A stretch of 64,000 nucleotides of DNA from Epiperipatus broadwayi (GCA_028023455.1 JAQFVV010012490.1:2358001-2422000); one strand, 5' to 3'; shown: positions 47,371 through 59,000, numbered from the stretch's first letter. Notes: a model not told the origin generated them from the letters alone. Program-made: numbers and translations.

Positions 47371-47410
47371 GACCAATGGTTTCATGCTTTGGCACTCCTC
47401 AGTGAGGCGC
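47371..47410 (-). ncRNA. Hammerhead ribozyme motif, unit 1 (core intact, stem I broken)
   Basis: On the minus strand: CTGAGGA (complement of 47,396-47,402), stem II GTGC-CAAA-GCAT, then GAAA (complement of 47,380-47,383), minimal stem III CC-ATT-GG, then T and the cleavage-site C (complement of 47,371). The 5' strand of stem I is CCTCA, but the 3' strand reads TTGG in place of TGAGG, so stem I cannot close properly. Confidence 0.75.
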
Positions 47411-47784
47411 TAAGATAGCTTCAGACACAAGTTCTCAAAATATCAAGCCAAAGCCAGCGTTTATGTAAAACTTAACTATTAAGTAGAAAAATCTGAAATT
47501 TTATATACCAAATGTCTTCAAACCCAGCTATCTAACTTAAATAGTAATATGGGGCAGAGAGATATTCAGCCGAACCATATATTAATAGCCTTAGCAATAT
47601 AACATTGCTTAAGACCTTAAAGCAAAGCTATAAATAGTCAACAAAAAATCGAAGTCATATATCACGACTCAATTTTTAAACTTGTAAATAAAAAAATAAG
47701 GAGTTCTGCTAATTCACTCTAACAAACTTTATTGATAAATGCCAGCTAAACAAAGCACTTAAAAAGCTCTATCTTGAAAACCAA

Positions 47785-47824
47785 GACCAATGGTTTCATG
47801 CTTTGGCACTCCTCAGTGAGGCGC
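47785..47824 (-). ncRNA. Hammerhead ribozyme motif, unit 2 (core intact, stem I broken)
   Basis: Same as unit 1: CTGAGGA (complement of 47,810-47,816), GTGC-CAAA-GCAT stem II, GAAA, CC-ATT-GG, and GGTC with the cleavage C at 47,785. The stem I 3' strand has the same loss as in unit 1, so this change predates the tandem amplification. Confidence 0.75.
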
Positions 47825-48170
47825 TAAGATAGCTTCAGACACAAGTTCTCAAAATATCAAGCCAAAGCCAGCGTTTATGTAAAACTTAACTATTAAGTAG
47901 AAAAATCTGAAATTTTTATATATTAAATGTCTTCAAACCCAGCTATCTAACTTAAATAGTAATATGGGGCAGAGAGATATTCAGCCAAACCATATATTAG
48001 TAGCCTTAGCAATATAACATTGCTTAAGACCTTAAAGCAAAGCTATAAATAGTCAACAAAAAATCGAAGTCATATATCACATGACTCAATTTTTAAACTT
48101 GTAAATAAAAAATAAGGAGTTCTGCTAATTTGCTCTAACAAGTTTTATTGATAAATGCCAGCTAAACAAA

Positions 48171-48200
48171 GTGCCAAAACATGAAACTATTGGTCTGAGG
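48171..48200 (+). ncRNA. Half hammerhead at the turn-around point
   Basis: It starts inside stem II: GTGC-CAAA-ACAT, GAAA, CT-ATT-GG, TC, then TGAGG, the intact stem I 3' strand. The CTGAGGA half was lost at the inversion junction (48,170/48,171). Confidence 0.65.
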
Positions 48201-48565
48201 TTAAGGAGTGGTTTTCAAGATAGAGATTTCCAAATGCTTTGTTTAGCTGGCATTTATCAATAAAGTTTGTTAGAGCAAATTAGAAGAGCTCTTTATTTTT
48301 TATTTACAAGCTTAAAAATTGAATCATGTGATATATGACTTCGATTTTCTGTTGACTATTTATAGGCTTTGCTTTAAGGTCTTAAGCAATGTTATACTAC
48401 TAAGGCTATAGACATATGGTTTGGCTGAAGATCTCTCAGCCCCATATAGTTATTTATGTTAGATAGCTGGGTTTGAAGACATTTAGGTGTCTAACAGATT
48501 TTCTATTTAATAGTTAACTTTTAGACAAATGCTGGCTTTGGCTTGTGTCTGAAATTACCCTAGTG

Positions 48566-48607
48566 CCTCACTGAGGAGTGCCAGACCATGATACCATTGG
48601 TCTGAGG
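48566..48607 (+). ncRNA. Hammerhead ribozyme motif in the inverted unit (stem I intact)
   Basis: CCTCA (48,566-48,570), CTGAGGA (48,571-48,577), a weakened stem II (GTG/CAT), GATA in place of GAAA (48,590-48,593), CC-ATT-GG (48,594-48,600), TC (48,601-48,602; cleavage after 48,602), TGAGG (48,603-48,607). Stem I is a perfect CCTCA/TGAGG helix. The core change A to T makes this copy probably inactive. The layout is a type I hammerhead with a minimal stem III. Confidence 0.75.
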
Positions 48608-48705
48608 AGTGGTTTTCAAGATAGAGATTTTTAAATGCTTTGTTTAGCTGGCATTTATTAATAAAGCTTGTTAGAGCAAATTAGCAGAGTTCTTTATTTA
48701 TTTAT

Positions 48706-49599
48706 TTTCTGATATACGAATGTCTGAACATTTAGTATAATATTGCAATGTTGTTTTTTTCCTAATATCATATGCAGTTGAGAATCAATAAATATTATTA
48801 ACTTAAGATATAAGTAAACTGATTTTTTTTTTTTTTTACATTTTAACTTTTTCATAAAAAAGTGAACTGTGGAAATTGTAGCCTTTGTGTGCATATTTAT
48901 TACAGCAGACAAATACTCAGATATCAAAAGCTTTGCTGACAGTTTTCTTTGACATGTTTTGAGGATAAATTTTTAACATAAAAATGCATTTTTTTTACTT
49001 TTATATGTTTTATACAATTGATTTAGAACATATTTATGTGTTTTGATCTGGGTTTTTTAATCTTCAACTCTTGTAAATAATTGTGCAACTGAAATTGTAA
49101 TTTTTATGCATACTTTGTTATATTTTTGTTTCATGATGGCTGATATAAAGATAGTTAAACATAGAAGATTTCAAATTTGAGTTGCAGGTTAACAGTATTC
49201 TACTTATGTAAGATATAAATTTTCAACTACTAAAATAATGACCCCCCCACCCCATTTTGATGCAATATTTACCACCAAGTTAATGAATTTTGTTTATGAG
49301 TGGTCATATTATTACAAAAAACTGACATTTCAATGTTATACATGTTATGTTTATGATATAAAGCAGTTAGTTGTAAGAACAAAGAAATAAATTAAATATT
49401 ACATTTTTGAAAAAAAAAACTAAATAATTTTTCCTACAGAATTAAGTCCTCTAACATTTACCAGCTAATGAGTGGCTTGACATCATTCAACATTTATTTA
49501 CTCTACTAGAAATCAAAATTTTAGTGGCTCATCAATAAGCCTGAGCAATTATCTAGCTAAAACTGGCTTTCTTACACTCTCAGCAGGAAAACTATTACA
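48706..49599. other. AT-rich spacer, nothing recognised
   Basis: It holds a run of C around 49,242-49,253 and long A/T runs. The open frame at 48,694-48,927 (minus) starts inside the array and is not regarded as a gene. Confidence 0.5.
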
Positions 49600-52500
49600 G
49601 TAAATAAATAAAAAAACTCATTTGTTTCTTTTAAGATACTGTTCATCAGTGCACATATGCTTATTGTAACATTCTACCACAAAGCATTCACAACAAACAT
49701 AACATTTGTTTACATATCTTCTGGTCCAACAATAATCAACAGAATCATTCCAATTCTAAATGCAAAATTTGCAGTTTCACCACACCCCACATTACTGCTA
49801 GGGGACTCCAAAGTGTTATGAGAAATTTATTAACAAATGGATACACACCTTAGCATTTCCACTAATGAATGGCAAAAATTTTCTTCTAGATAACTCTATC
49901 TCCTTCAATAATGGCAGACACTCATCATTAACTGACTTGATATTTTATTCTCCAGCCTTATACCATTTAACGAATCTCTCATTAATAGAATCCCTTTTTC
50001 TGACCATGATACACTCATTGTAAAACTTGAATTAAACTTTCTCCACCCAGTAAATTAATTAATATAGCTAAAAATAAATGTGTACTGCTTCCATCACACA
50101 CAACAATTTCTGTACTCATAAATATATATTTACATTTATAAAATTAGAAATCTTCAAATAGATAGAGTTCAAAGATGGCTAGCTTTTATAAACACATTAT
50201 CCCACACTATCAATTGTATCACAAGAAACATACCCTCTGCCACAGAGCTTCTTAGTTTTATGGACAAACTCCACAATCTTCACATCACCCACTGAATAAA
50301 ATCATCCAAGAGTTCAAGCACTCAAAGATGCATATAAATCAGCTAACTCTGCACTCTGAGAATATCTAACTATCAAAAAGAAAAGAATACTTTTAACCAA
50401 ACACATACCTGGTCAAGGCAATATAGCACCAATGATATGTGTCCCTACTCTCAAACTTCACAATAAAATATTATGTCGTGAATATATGCCGGAATCAATT
50501 TTTTTCAGTTCAAAGATAAAGTACAAAAAAAAAAAGAGGCCTTCAATCCTTCCTGTCGATTCTTAGGTATATCTGAAGAACATATCATTCATAGCTATTA
50601 AGTTTACACAAAAAATAAGCACAATACCACATTCATGTCATCCAGGTATGCACGGCATCCCACAAGCAGTTTTTTCACACTTAAATTACTTCACAACACA
50701 GTACTTAATAAATTTAGCCAACTTTCTCTCAAAAAAAGTATACAAAATTTCAAGTTTTATATCCCATCTCTTTAGTTTATATCCCATCCCTTTAGTACCT
50801 TTTGTAAAAAAGCAGAAGTGACTCTACACTAGACATTTTTTAGAACTATCTCAAAGAATCTTCTTGGTATCAAAATTCTAGAATCTGTACTAAAAGATAA
50901 AATAGAACCATTTATACTACCACTACTATCCAAATTTAAATTTGCAAAAAAAGACATCTATTATCCAAGCAGACTTTTTCTTTAAAACAGCCATAGACAC
51001 AGTAAGAATTGAAAAAAATACAGCTCAATAGTATTACAACTAGGCATCAAATCTGTCTTCGGCTCAGTACCCATAGATAAACTAATTAGCTGACTCACAG
51101 AAACCAAAATTCCCAAAGCTTATCTTTATCTTTTAACAAAGTTTTTGCTAAGTAGAGAAATGTACATAACTATTAATGGAAAAATACCCCCCCCTATTAT
51201 TCCATATTACTCCATTCCCAAGACTTATGCTCACTCTTTTTTACCTTTTATATTAATCCTTTAATCAAAGCAATTAAAAACCAATTAACAGATATAGCAG
51301 TATCACAGATAAATACACACACCGCATGCATTACCTATATGGATGATTTCTCCATCTTTCTAGCCAACAGAAACCAAATACCATAACTACTCAACATTAT
51401 CCACTAATCAATTTGACCTTGAATGAAATTTGGAAAAATCCTGTGCTTGGCAAATTTATTCAGGTGGCTGCATAAAGAAAATATTTAAAGGAACACTCAG
51501 TCCTTTCCTGAGTTTTCCATTTTATCTCATCCAATCTGAAAATGCACATTAAAATACAAGAGAAACTCATTTTGGTACAGAACATCATTCAGTCACTACC
51601 GAAAGCATAGCTATCATTTTATGCAAAAACATTACTTAACATACTAGTCCTTACCAGAGTTATATACTATTATCCCATTATTTTTTTCTCAAAAAAATTT
51701 ATATGACAAATATATACCCTGTGCAGATAGTAGCTGTGGAATAAAAATCAGTAGCAATCTCAACTAAAAAACTTCAATGTCTCTTGATATACAATGGACT
51801 TGGACTACATAATTTTCATATATTTAGAGTACAAAAAACTCTTAATGCAATCTCTGTAATTGTGAAGCATTTTTCACATCTTATGCATGCGTTCAAAATT
51901 ATTCCAACTGCCCAACCAACACAATGGCTATTGAAGGCTCTAATAGAGCCTCTATTCAGACACTGCAGTTCTGCCCTACAAAAAACAAATACAAGTACTG
52001 AGATGTCTATTCTTTTTGCCATCAGTCCATAGTCCCCACTGGGAAGACAAAACTGTACATCAATAACAAACATCTGCCAAAAATATAAACACTGGTCCCC
52101 CTACTAAAATTAATCTTAGAAGCACTACCTATACAACATTTTCTAAGACTTAAGAGAAACCATCAAAACACAGAAGATTTATGTGTGCTGTGTCAAAAGG
52201 AAACATAACACCATACTTTTCACATCTGTTCCAATCTAGACAATATATGTAACCTTATCCCAGTAATACTCAAAAGCAATGACTCAAATATAAATTACAT
52301 TCTAAAATCCTTTAAGCTGGAATCATTTGCAAGCATACAAGCTAGCATATTCATATTATATGAATTTTAATGCACAAGATGCCTTTTTCACTTACAATAA
52401 TAATCCCAGAAAACACACTCACACATTTACCAATAAGATAAAAACAATACAACAAAGAGACAGGAAAATAACTGAGATAAGTTCATACACCAACACCTGG

Positions 52501-52680
52501 GCACTAAAAATGCATTCAAGCTTGTAACTAAATACATTTTCCATCAAAAATAAAACAATAAACTCAAATTTGTTTATTTCTGGATAATGCATAAGAAAGC
52601 ATCCTAGATATAAACTTATCTGCATGATGTAAATAATGATATGTGTAAACTATCTGTACACCCTTTCATTAATGTAACTG
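49600..52680 (+). mobile_element. CCHC-gag LINE, copy D (5'-truncated, decayed)
   Basis: Blocks in order: an endonuclease part (about 49,690-49,820: SSGPTIINRIIPILNAKFAV and PTLLLGDSKV), a pre-RT segment PHSCHPGMHGIPQ (about 50,630), and GIKILESVLKDKIEPFILPL (about 50,870). The RT active site is CITYMDDFSIFLANRN (51,331-51,378), with YMDD intact. Then SCAWQIYSGG, LMHAFKIIP-like sequence and FTYNNNPRKHTHTF (about 52,390), matching FLYNNNPRRHPNTF of copy B. Frameshifts are numerous. It has an AATAAA near 52,771 rather than an obvious polypurine tail. Confidence 0.75.
51170..51440 (+). pseudogene. LINE copy D RT catalytic region
   Basis: The best-preserved active site of this LINE family in the window: YMDD at about 51,339, preceded by the degraded counterpart of the PQGSPLSAL block (about 51,200) and followed by FLANRNQIP. 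The frame is interrupted on both sides. It is useful as a reference for reading the mutated NDIYM of copy B. Confidence 0.65.
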
Positions 52681-53159
52681 AATTTGTTTTGTTTTTATTA
52701 AGAATCACTAGTTTTCTGTATTGCCACAGGTAATCCAAATAGAAGACTGTGACTTTTTTTTTTTGTCAAATAAAGATCTTTGAAAAGTAAAAAAATATCC
52801 CAATAAATATTGTTTTTGTTTTTTGATCATTTAAAACTGATATATTCTCAACATTTTTCAGCATTATTTAAAATATATATATATTTACTTTTAAAGTGAT
52901 TATCATATATATGACAATATGATTAATAGCAGCATTTGTTAAATTTTTTTTGAATAAATACAAAGATAAAATAGTAAAAGGGATTTTTTTTTTTTAAGTC
53001 AACTTATTTATTTTAAAGGAACTGCTTATGTGAAGATAAGCTCAGAAAATTAAAAATGTATATTAAACATTAGGTGTTTTTTTCAATCTATATTATAAAA
53101 TTATAATTTATGAGCAGTGTTAAAAGATTAGATTTAATTAAAATTCAAGTCCAAAATTA
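52681..53159. other. AT-rich spacer, no gene seen
   Basis: AT-rich with homopolymer runs. Possible end of LINE copy D near 52,780 at an AATAAA. Nothing else was recognised. Confidence 0.45.
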
Positions 53160-53960
53160 AAATTATCAGTAATAATTTTTATCTTATAATCATCTCTAAT
53201 AATCTGCCTACCTTTTTCAGATTCTCTGTTTACTTATCTTCAATTTGTTTTTTGTTTTTAAAAATGTCATAATTTAATTCTCATGTTGCAAATTATTTAT
53301 CAGTTTCCATTTTCCTTTTATCATTAGCAGTTCTTTCCAATATATCTATTGTTATTCCTTTACTTTCACAGAATGACTTTCATTTACTTTTTTTTTTGTA
53401 ACACCATCTTTCCATTTTCCTCCAAATCTTTCAAATTGGCTTTTTTATTTTTATCCAGATTTTTTGTTAAAATTACTTAATTATCGGCATGATCTCTTAA
53501 GTTTTTAATATCTAAATGCATTAACTTTTTTAATATTTGTTTCTAAGTAACTGTTTTTATTTTTTATTCTTACCCATTAAAATTGAATTTTTTATATTTA
53601 GTTTTAATCAGTTCTATTTTTCATCACAATTATGTTAAGTTTAACCTCATTATAGAGAAATCAGTAATGCACTAATTATACTGAATGCTTCCTTTTTCCA
53701 ATAGTTTTTTAAAACAATTTTCATTTATGTCTGCACTTATTTCCTATAAATGAACATTAAAGATAACAATTATGTCTTCTTTTTTTTTTTTTTTCTGTTC
53801 CACATATGAATCTTGTTTTAATCTTCTTTCATCCAATCTATGATTCAATTCAAAATCTTTAAACAAATAACTTATTTTCTCCATTAAATATTTATCAAAA
53901 TCAAATTTCTGTCTTCTAATAATAGCTTTTACAAGTTAACTTTCATCTTGTTATATTCAT
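53160..53960 (-). pseudogene. LINE ORF1-type protein remnant
   Basis: Minus-strand frames joined across stops give Lys/Glu/Asn-rich sequence. From 3' to 5' in window coordinates it reads KAIIRRQKFDFDKYLMEKIS, ELNHRLDERRLKQDSYVEQK (coiled-coil-like), QILKKLMHLDIKNLRDHADN, LKDLEENGKMVLQKK. Then FCESKGITIDILERTANDKR, KMETDK-stop-FAT and ELNYDIFKNKKQIEDK. The order coiled coil, then a short IDI.ERT..KRK segment, then a K.F.T...N..IFKNKK block resembles the RNA-binding C-terminal half of L1/CR1-type ORF1 proteins (typically ER.H..GK+++ followed by P+.I.VKF). No ORF2 follows on this strand. Confidence 0.4.
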
Positions 53961-55347
53961 TGAAATCCAAATTATTCCATAGTTAAAATATATATTTTAA
54001 ATAGATATCCATTTCTCCAAAACTTCTAATAAAAGTAAAATAATTTAATAATTTATTGGTTGAAAATTCGTAGAGCTGGAATATAATCAATGGACATTGA
54101 ACTTCGGAATTTACCATTCTACAACTGCATCAAACTATGCAGAGCAAAACATTTAATAATGTAGTACTACAATTGTTTATATTTGATCCTTTTATTTTTA
54201 TTGTAATTACAACTGCTGAAAGAAAGTTATAATTTTCTTTCTATTTATTCAGTCTTTTTTCATCTTCATATTTATACATGAGTATGTGTTAGGTAAAGTG
54301 AAATACTTATTAAAAATTTACAGCAAATGATATACATATGTTGTCAGAAATATTTACTTAAAATTACAAATTTAAATATTAGTATATGATAGTAATATGG
54401 TGAAAAAGTTTTACAAAAATTAACAATGAAATAATATTGATAGATGATATGAAAACTGATATATTAAAAAATCTAAAACTAATAAATATTATGTAGATTC
54501 ATTCACTGTTTATGTTATATTCTATCATATTAAAATTTATACAAGATAGTAAATAATATATTTTCTTGTATTGATCATATTAATACATGTCTACTGAAAA
54601 ATAATGTTTTCACTGCAGTTTTTAAATTTTCTATTTACATAAAATAAAATATAACATATTGAAATTATATCAAAAATGCATGAAAACAAATTAATTAATA
54701 TTATTTAAAATAAGCAAATAGTATTTAGTAAAAATTAATAAGAAAATTTTTAGTATAATAAAGTCAAAAAAATCAATGACATTATTTCTACGTATGAAAA
54801 ATTTGTAGAAAAATATTCAATGGATATACAAAAAAATCAAAAGAAATCATGAATAAATGGCAAAATATTAAAATTAATATAAAATAAAATTATATAAAAA
54901 CATTAATTAAGAAATAAAATCAATTCTATGGTAAGGACATAACAAATATTTCATAAAATAAAAAGTTAATGAATAATGGTGACTTTAATAAAAAAGACAT
55001 TTGAAAAAAAAATCATCAAGTATTGCTTAGGAAATCTAATTCTATAAATAATAATATTTTAATATAAATGATACTATTCTTCTGGAAAATGTTTTTAATA
55101 ACTAAAAAAATCTAATTATGATATTAATATTTTAGAAAAATTTAATGGTCAATGTCATTCAATTTTTATACTAAATCTAAATGACAAAATATGAAATAAT
55201 AAAACAATGTAGAATAAATAAAATTAAAATGATAGTCATAAAAAAACAACAATGGTATTGCTAATAAAATAATAGACAAAGGGTTTCTCACATTATTAAA
55301 AACATTAATAATATGTTTTTAAATCTGTTGATAAAAATAGTTGTGTA
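53961..55347. other. AT-rich DNA, no gene recognised
   Basis: Very AT-rich with dense stops in all frames. No repeat was recognised. Confidence 0.5.
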
Positions 55348-57012
55348 ATATGTAGGGTATATGAGCACAGACTTTCACAGCCTCCACCACTCACCACACT
55401 ATCTCATATCACTAATACACTTGAACACATATATGTTGAAAAGATAAAAAAAATAGTTTTGACAAATATAGAGCTACATCTATACTTTATACAATTATTA
55501 AAATATATGTGGGATTCGAACTCAGACTTCACACGACTCACTACTCTGAGTGCCATCTCATATTGCTGGCCCACATGATCACACACATGTTGAAAAGATA
55601 AATAATCATCAATATATGTATTTCATGCTAAACCAGCAATCATCAGTTGGTCTAGATTACTATCCTCACACATATATATAATCAGTGCTCAGCTTTATAT
55701 TAAGATAGCCAATCTTCATACTTTAATGGACAGGCTTCAAACTATTCCAACTCACAACTCTTCAGCCTTCCATTTCATTGAAAATCTGATGATGGAATGT
55801 TCAAAGCCTTTGTTAGTGCCAAGGTTGCATCCTACCCATGTTGACATATTAGTCATTCTGACTCCTCATGTACAGGAGAATAATTCATTAATACATACAT
55901 ATGCGAGGGATGGGCAGCCCTTTTACACCCTATTTATATAAATTAATACATTGTACAGGCTTAAACCTGCAATTTATATGTAATATATGCGGGATTCGAA
56001 CTCAGACTTTCACACGACCCACTACTCTCAGTGCCATCTCATATTGCTGACCCACCTGATCACACACATGTTGAAAAGATAAATAATCACAAATATACAT
56101 ATTTCATGCTAAACCAGCAATCATCAGTTGGTCTAGATTACTATCCTCACATATATATAATCAGCGCTCAGCTAACAAGGGCTTTGAACATTCCATCATC
56201 AGATTTTCAATGAAATGGAAGGCTGAAGAGTTGTGAGTTGGAATAGTTTGAAGCCTGTCCATTAAAGTATGAAGATTGGCTATCTTAATATAAAGCTGAG
56301 CACTGATTATATATATATGTGTGAGGATAGTAATCTAGACCAATTGATGATTGCTGGTTTAGCATGAAATAGGTATATTGGTGATTATTTATCTTTTCAA
56401 CATGTGTGTGATCAGGTGGGTCAGCAATATGAGATGGCATTGAGAGAAGTGGGTTGTGTGAAAGTCTGAGTTCGAATCCTGCATATATTACATATATAAA
56501 TTGCAGGTTTATGCCTGTACAATGTAGTAATTTATGTAAATAGTGTGTAAAAGGTTTTCCCACCCCTCGCATATGTATGTATTAATGGATTATTCTCCTG
56601 TACATGAGGGGTCAGAATGACTAATATGTCAACATGGGTAGGATAACAACCTTGGCACTAACAAGGGCTTTGAACATTCCATCATCAGATTTTCAATGAA
56701 ATGGAAGGCTGAAGAGTTGTGAGTTGGAATAGTTTGAAGCCTGTCAATTAAAGTATGAAGATTGGCTATCTTAATATAAAGCTGAGCACTGATTATATAT
56801 ATGTGTGAGGATAGTAATCTAGACCAACTGATGATTGCTGGTTTAGCATGAAATACATATATTGGTGATTATTTATCTTTTCAACATGTGTGTGATCAGG
56901 TGGGTCAGCAATATGAGATGGCACTGAGAGTAGTGGGTCATGTGAAAGTCTGAGTTCAAATCCCGCATATATTACACATATAAATTGCAGGTTTAAGCCT
57001 GTACAATGTATT
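55348..57012. repeat. Tandem and inverted array of family F, about 480-bp unit
   Basis: The left part starts with GTAGGGTATATGAGCACAGACT (55,352), the same end as the insert at 28.4 kb. GGATTCGAACTCAGAC occurs at 55,512 and 55,992 (period 480). At about 56,177 the orientation flips. The right part holds GAGTTCGAATCC at 56,468 and GAGTTCAAATCCC at 56,953, and GAAATGGAAGGCTGAAGAGT twice with a period of about 485. So two head-to-tail units face two units in reverse. No coding capacity. Confidence 0.85.
56395..56482 (+). repeat. tRNA-like head of family F (best-preserved copy)
   Basis: GTGTGTGATCAGGTGGGTCA, then AGCAATATGAGATGGCA, and downstream GAGTTCGAATCC, a clear RNA polymerase III B box. 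The A box is only approximate. This suggests a tRNA-derived origin for family F. Confidence 0.45.
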
Positions 57013-57835
57013 AATTATTAAAATAATAGAAAATCATATTTATAACATAATCAAAAAAATTAAATAAGAATAACATTTTTTTAAAAAAAGTATAGTTTCA
57101 TTAAAAAAATAATAATATTGTTATTAGAGAATTTTGCAGTTAAAATAAACAATGCATTAAATAATTAAATATATATATATATTACATTTTTATATTGCTT
57201 TGATAGCATTAAACATACATAATTAATTCATACTTTTAAAAATTGTGAAATAAGTGGCAAATTTCTCAATTTATTAAAAAATTATTTAAACAATATGCTG
57301 GGTATGTAGTCAAAAAGTGGAAATGTAATTATACATTCACACAATCTCATTGTCACAATTAGTATAGGGAGATAAATGATGACATGAGAAGCTCATGAAG
57401 ACTGAGCTCTACTAACTTAAATAACTGAAAAAAGAGAAAGATAAGATTGCTTAATTATGAAATAGAAAAGCCAGTCTTTGATGAATTAACATCCAATCCT
57501 ACAAAACAGCAGGAGATATTCTTATTTACACTATTTACTTGTTACTCCCACTTAACTCTCATATCTAAAAATCATTCCATTATCTGCCACATGTGGAGCC
57601 CATCATATTACTCTGATCTCAGCATACAACAAAAAAAAAAATCTGGTACTGAATGCATGTCACTCTTATGAAACCAGAAAATTATAACCATAGTGATGTG
57701 TTCATAGATTATCAAATATAAATACATGTATTTACGCTCATATATGGCATATTTAAATACATACTTCAATAAGTCTCATAGAAATAATTACTAGTATTCA
57801 CACGATCATTATTTCATACACTTGCTCATAACTTA
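57013..57835. other. AT-rich spacer, no gene seen
   Basis: The frame at 57,447-57,671 (74 codons) has no recognisable domain and is not regarded as a gene. Confidence 0.5.
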
Positions 57836-58230
57836 TTAAAACAGGCAAAACTCTCCATACAGTAGTGCTACTCAGTGCAAGCCAGAGTAATCAATGGATG
57901 CCAGAAGGCTTGTGCATAAAATCCCTATCTAGTACCTTATTCATCCAATATCCCCAGACTAGCTTGTGGTTTTCATCAGTGAAGAGCCTTATATCTGAGA
58001 GCACTGCACCTAGATCTTAGGATCTAATGCAACCCTCCAGTGGCCACCTTTTATCTCTACTTAACTATAAAACTATGAAAATAAAAATTGATGAAAGCTA
58101 GAAATTAGTCTGGGGATATTGGATGAGTAGACACTAGATAAGGATTTTATACACAAGCCTTCTGGCATCCATTGATTACTCTGACTTGCACTGAATAGCA
58201 CTACTGTATGGAGAGTTTTGCCTGTTTTAA
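57836..58230. repeat. Foldback element, about 395 bp, arms about 130 bp
   Basis: Left arm 57,836-57,965 (TTAAAACAGGCAAAACTCTC ... ATATCCCCAGACTAG) and right arm 58,097-58,230 (CTAGAAATTAGTCTGGGGATA ... GAGTTTTGCCTGTTTTAA) are reverse complements with few mismatches. The 131-bp centre has no coding capacity. A non-autonomous DNA transposon (MITE/foldback) is likely. Confidence 0.85.
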
Positions 58231-59000
58231 TTAACTAGTATTAATATATAACATGGTATCAATGTTAAAAATATACAATATTTTTCATCATAAATTGTTT
58301 TCCAATTCATAAATTTTTACTTTAACTGTTTATAAAAATCAAATAATAATAACAAACCACTTAATACATCAACTCACACAATATGTGATCAAATAGTAGC
58401 AGCTCACTACTTTAGTAACATCCCCTATGAGCTTGATTATTAAATGCCATATTATATTTTAAATTTTCATTCTCAAAACATTCTCTGGCTTTAACTTTAT
58501 CAATAATGCTTTATTGATAAAGAAAAAAGCCAAAAATCAGTCTAAGAGCCAAAAATGCTTGTATTCTTTTTTTATATTGTATAAAAAATTGTAAAATTAT
58601 TTTATATATGTACTTTCTACTTCTAACAAAATACACAGTATTCATTTAAATATGTTATAGTCTGTAACTTAACAATGTAAGGGTAACAACCTGAAAACTA
58701 TAGACCATTAATGTTTATGACCTGAACATTTAGTTTAATAATAAAAATGGCTAGATAAATAGCAAGAAATTATTAAATGAATTGTGACTAAGGAAAAAAA
58801 ATAGAATTTTTCAAGCTAATCAACAGAACTGTTTCTCATTGTTCCACATTGAGCTTAAATATCACTTCATTTCTTAATGAACTTATAAAAAAGCAATTTA
58901 AGATTTAAAGGTGATGACAAGAGTATCACTATATTTGGTCATAGTACTCCAACTTGCTTGACTGCTAAATTTGCTTTTAAGCACAGAATATTCGGTGGTC
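58231..59000. other. AT-rich spacer, no gene seen
   Basis: No repeat or coding pattern was recognised apart from a short duplicated CAATAATGCTTTATTGATAA-like palindrome near 58,501. Confidence 0.45.

Larger units (their letters stand above)
47221..48705. repeat. Tandem-plus-inverted array of a 413-bp unit with hammerhead ribozymes
   Basis: Three direct units start at 47,221, 47,634 and 48,049 (ATAGTCAACAAAAAATCGAA). The third is cut short at 48,170, where the array turns around. From 48,171 to about 48,705 the same unit runs in the opposite orientation for about 1.3 units (period 407). Unit landmarks are ATAAATGCCAGCTAAACAAA, CTCCTCAGTGAGGCGC and CAAACCCAGCTATCTAAC. There is no coding capacity. 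Each complete unit carries a hammerhead motif, on the minus strand in the direct units and on the plus strand in the inverted ones. Confidence 0.9.

Noticed and set aside
47221-48170. CRISPR-like interpretation of the regular repeats
   Set aside because: The 413-bp units are contiguous without spacers, the sequence is eukaryotic, and the units carry ribozymes. There is no CRISPR array here.
57966-58096. CTGATGA (complement near 57,978) as a hammerhead core in the foldback element
   Set aside because: No stem II and no correctly spaced GAAA or cleavage triplet follow it.
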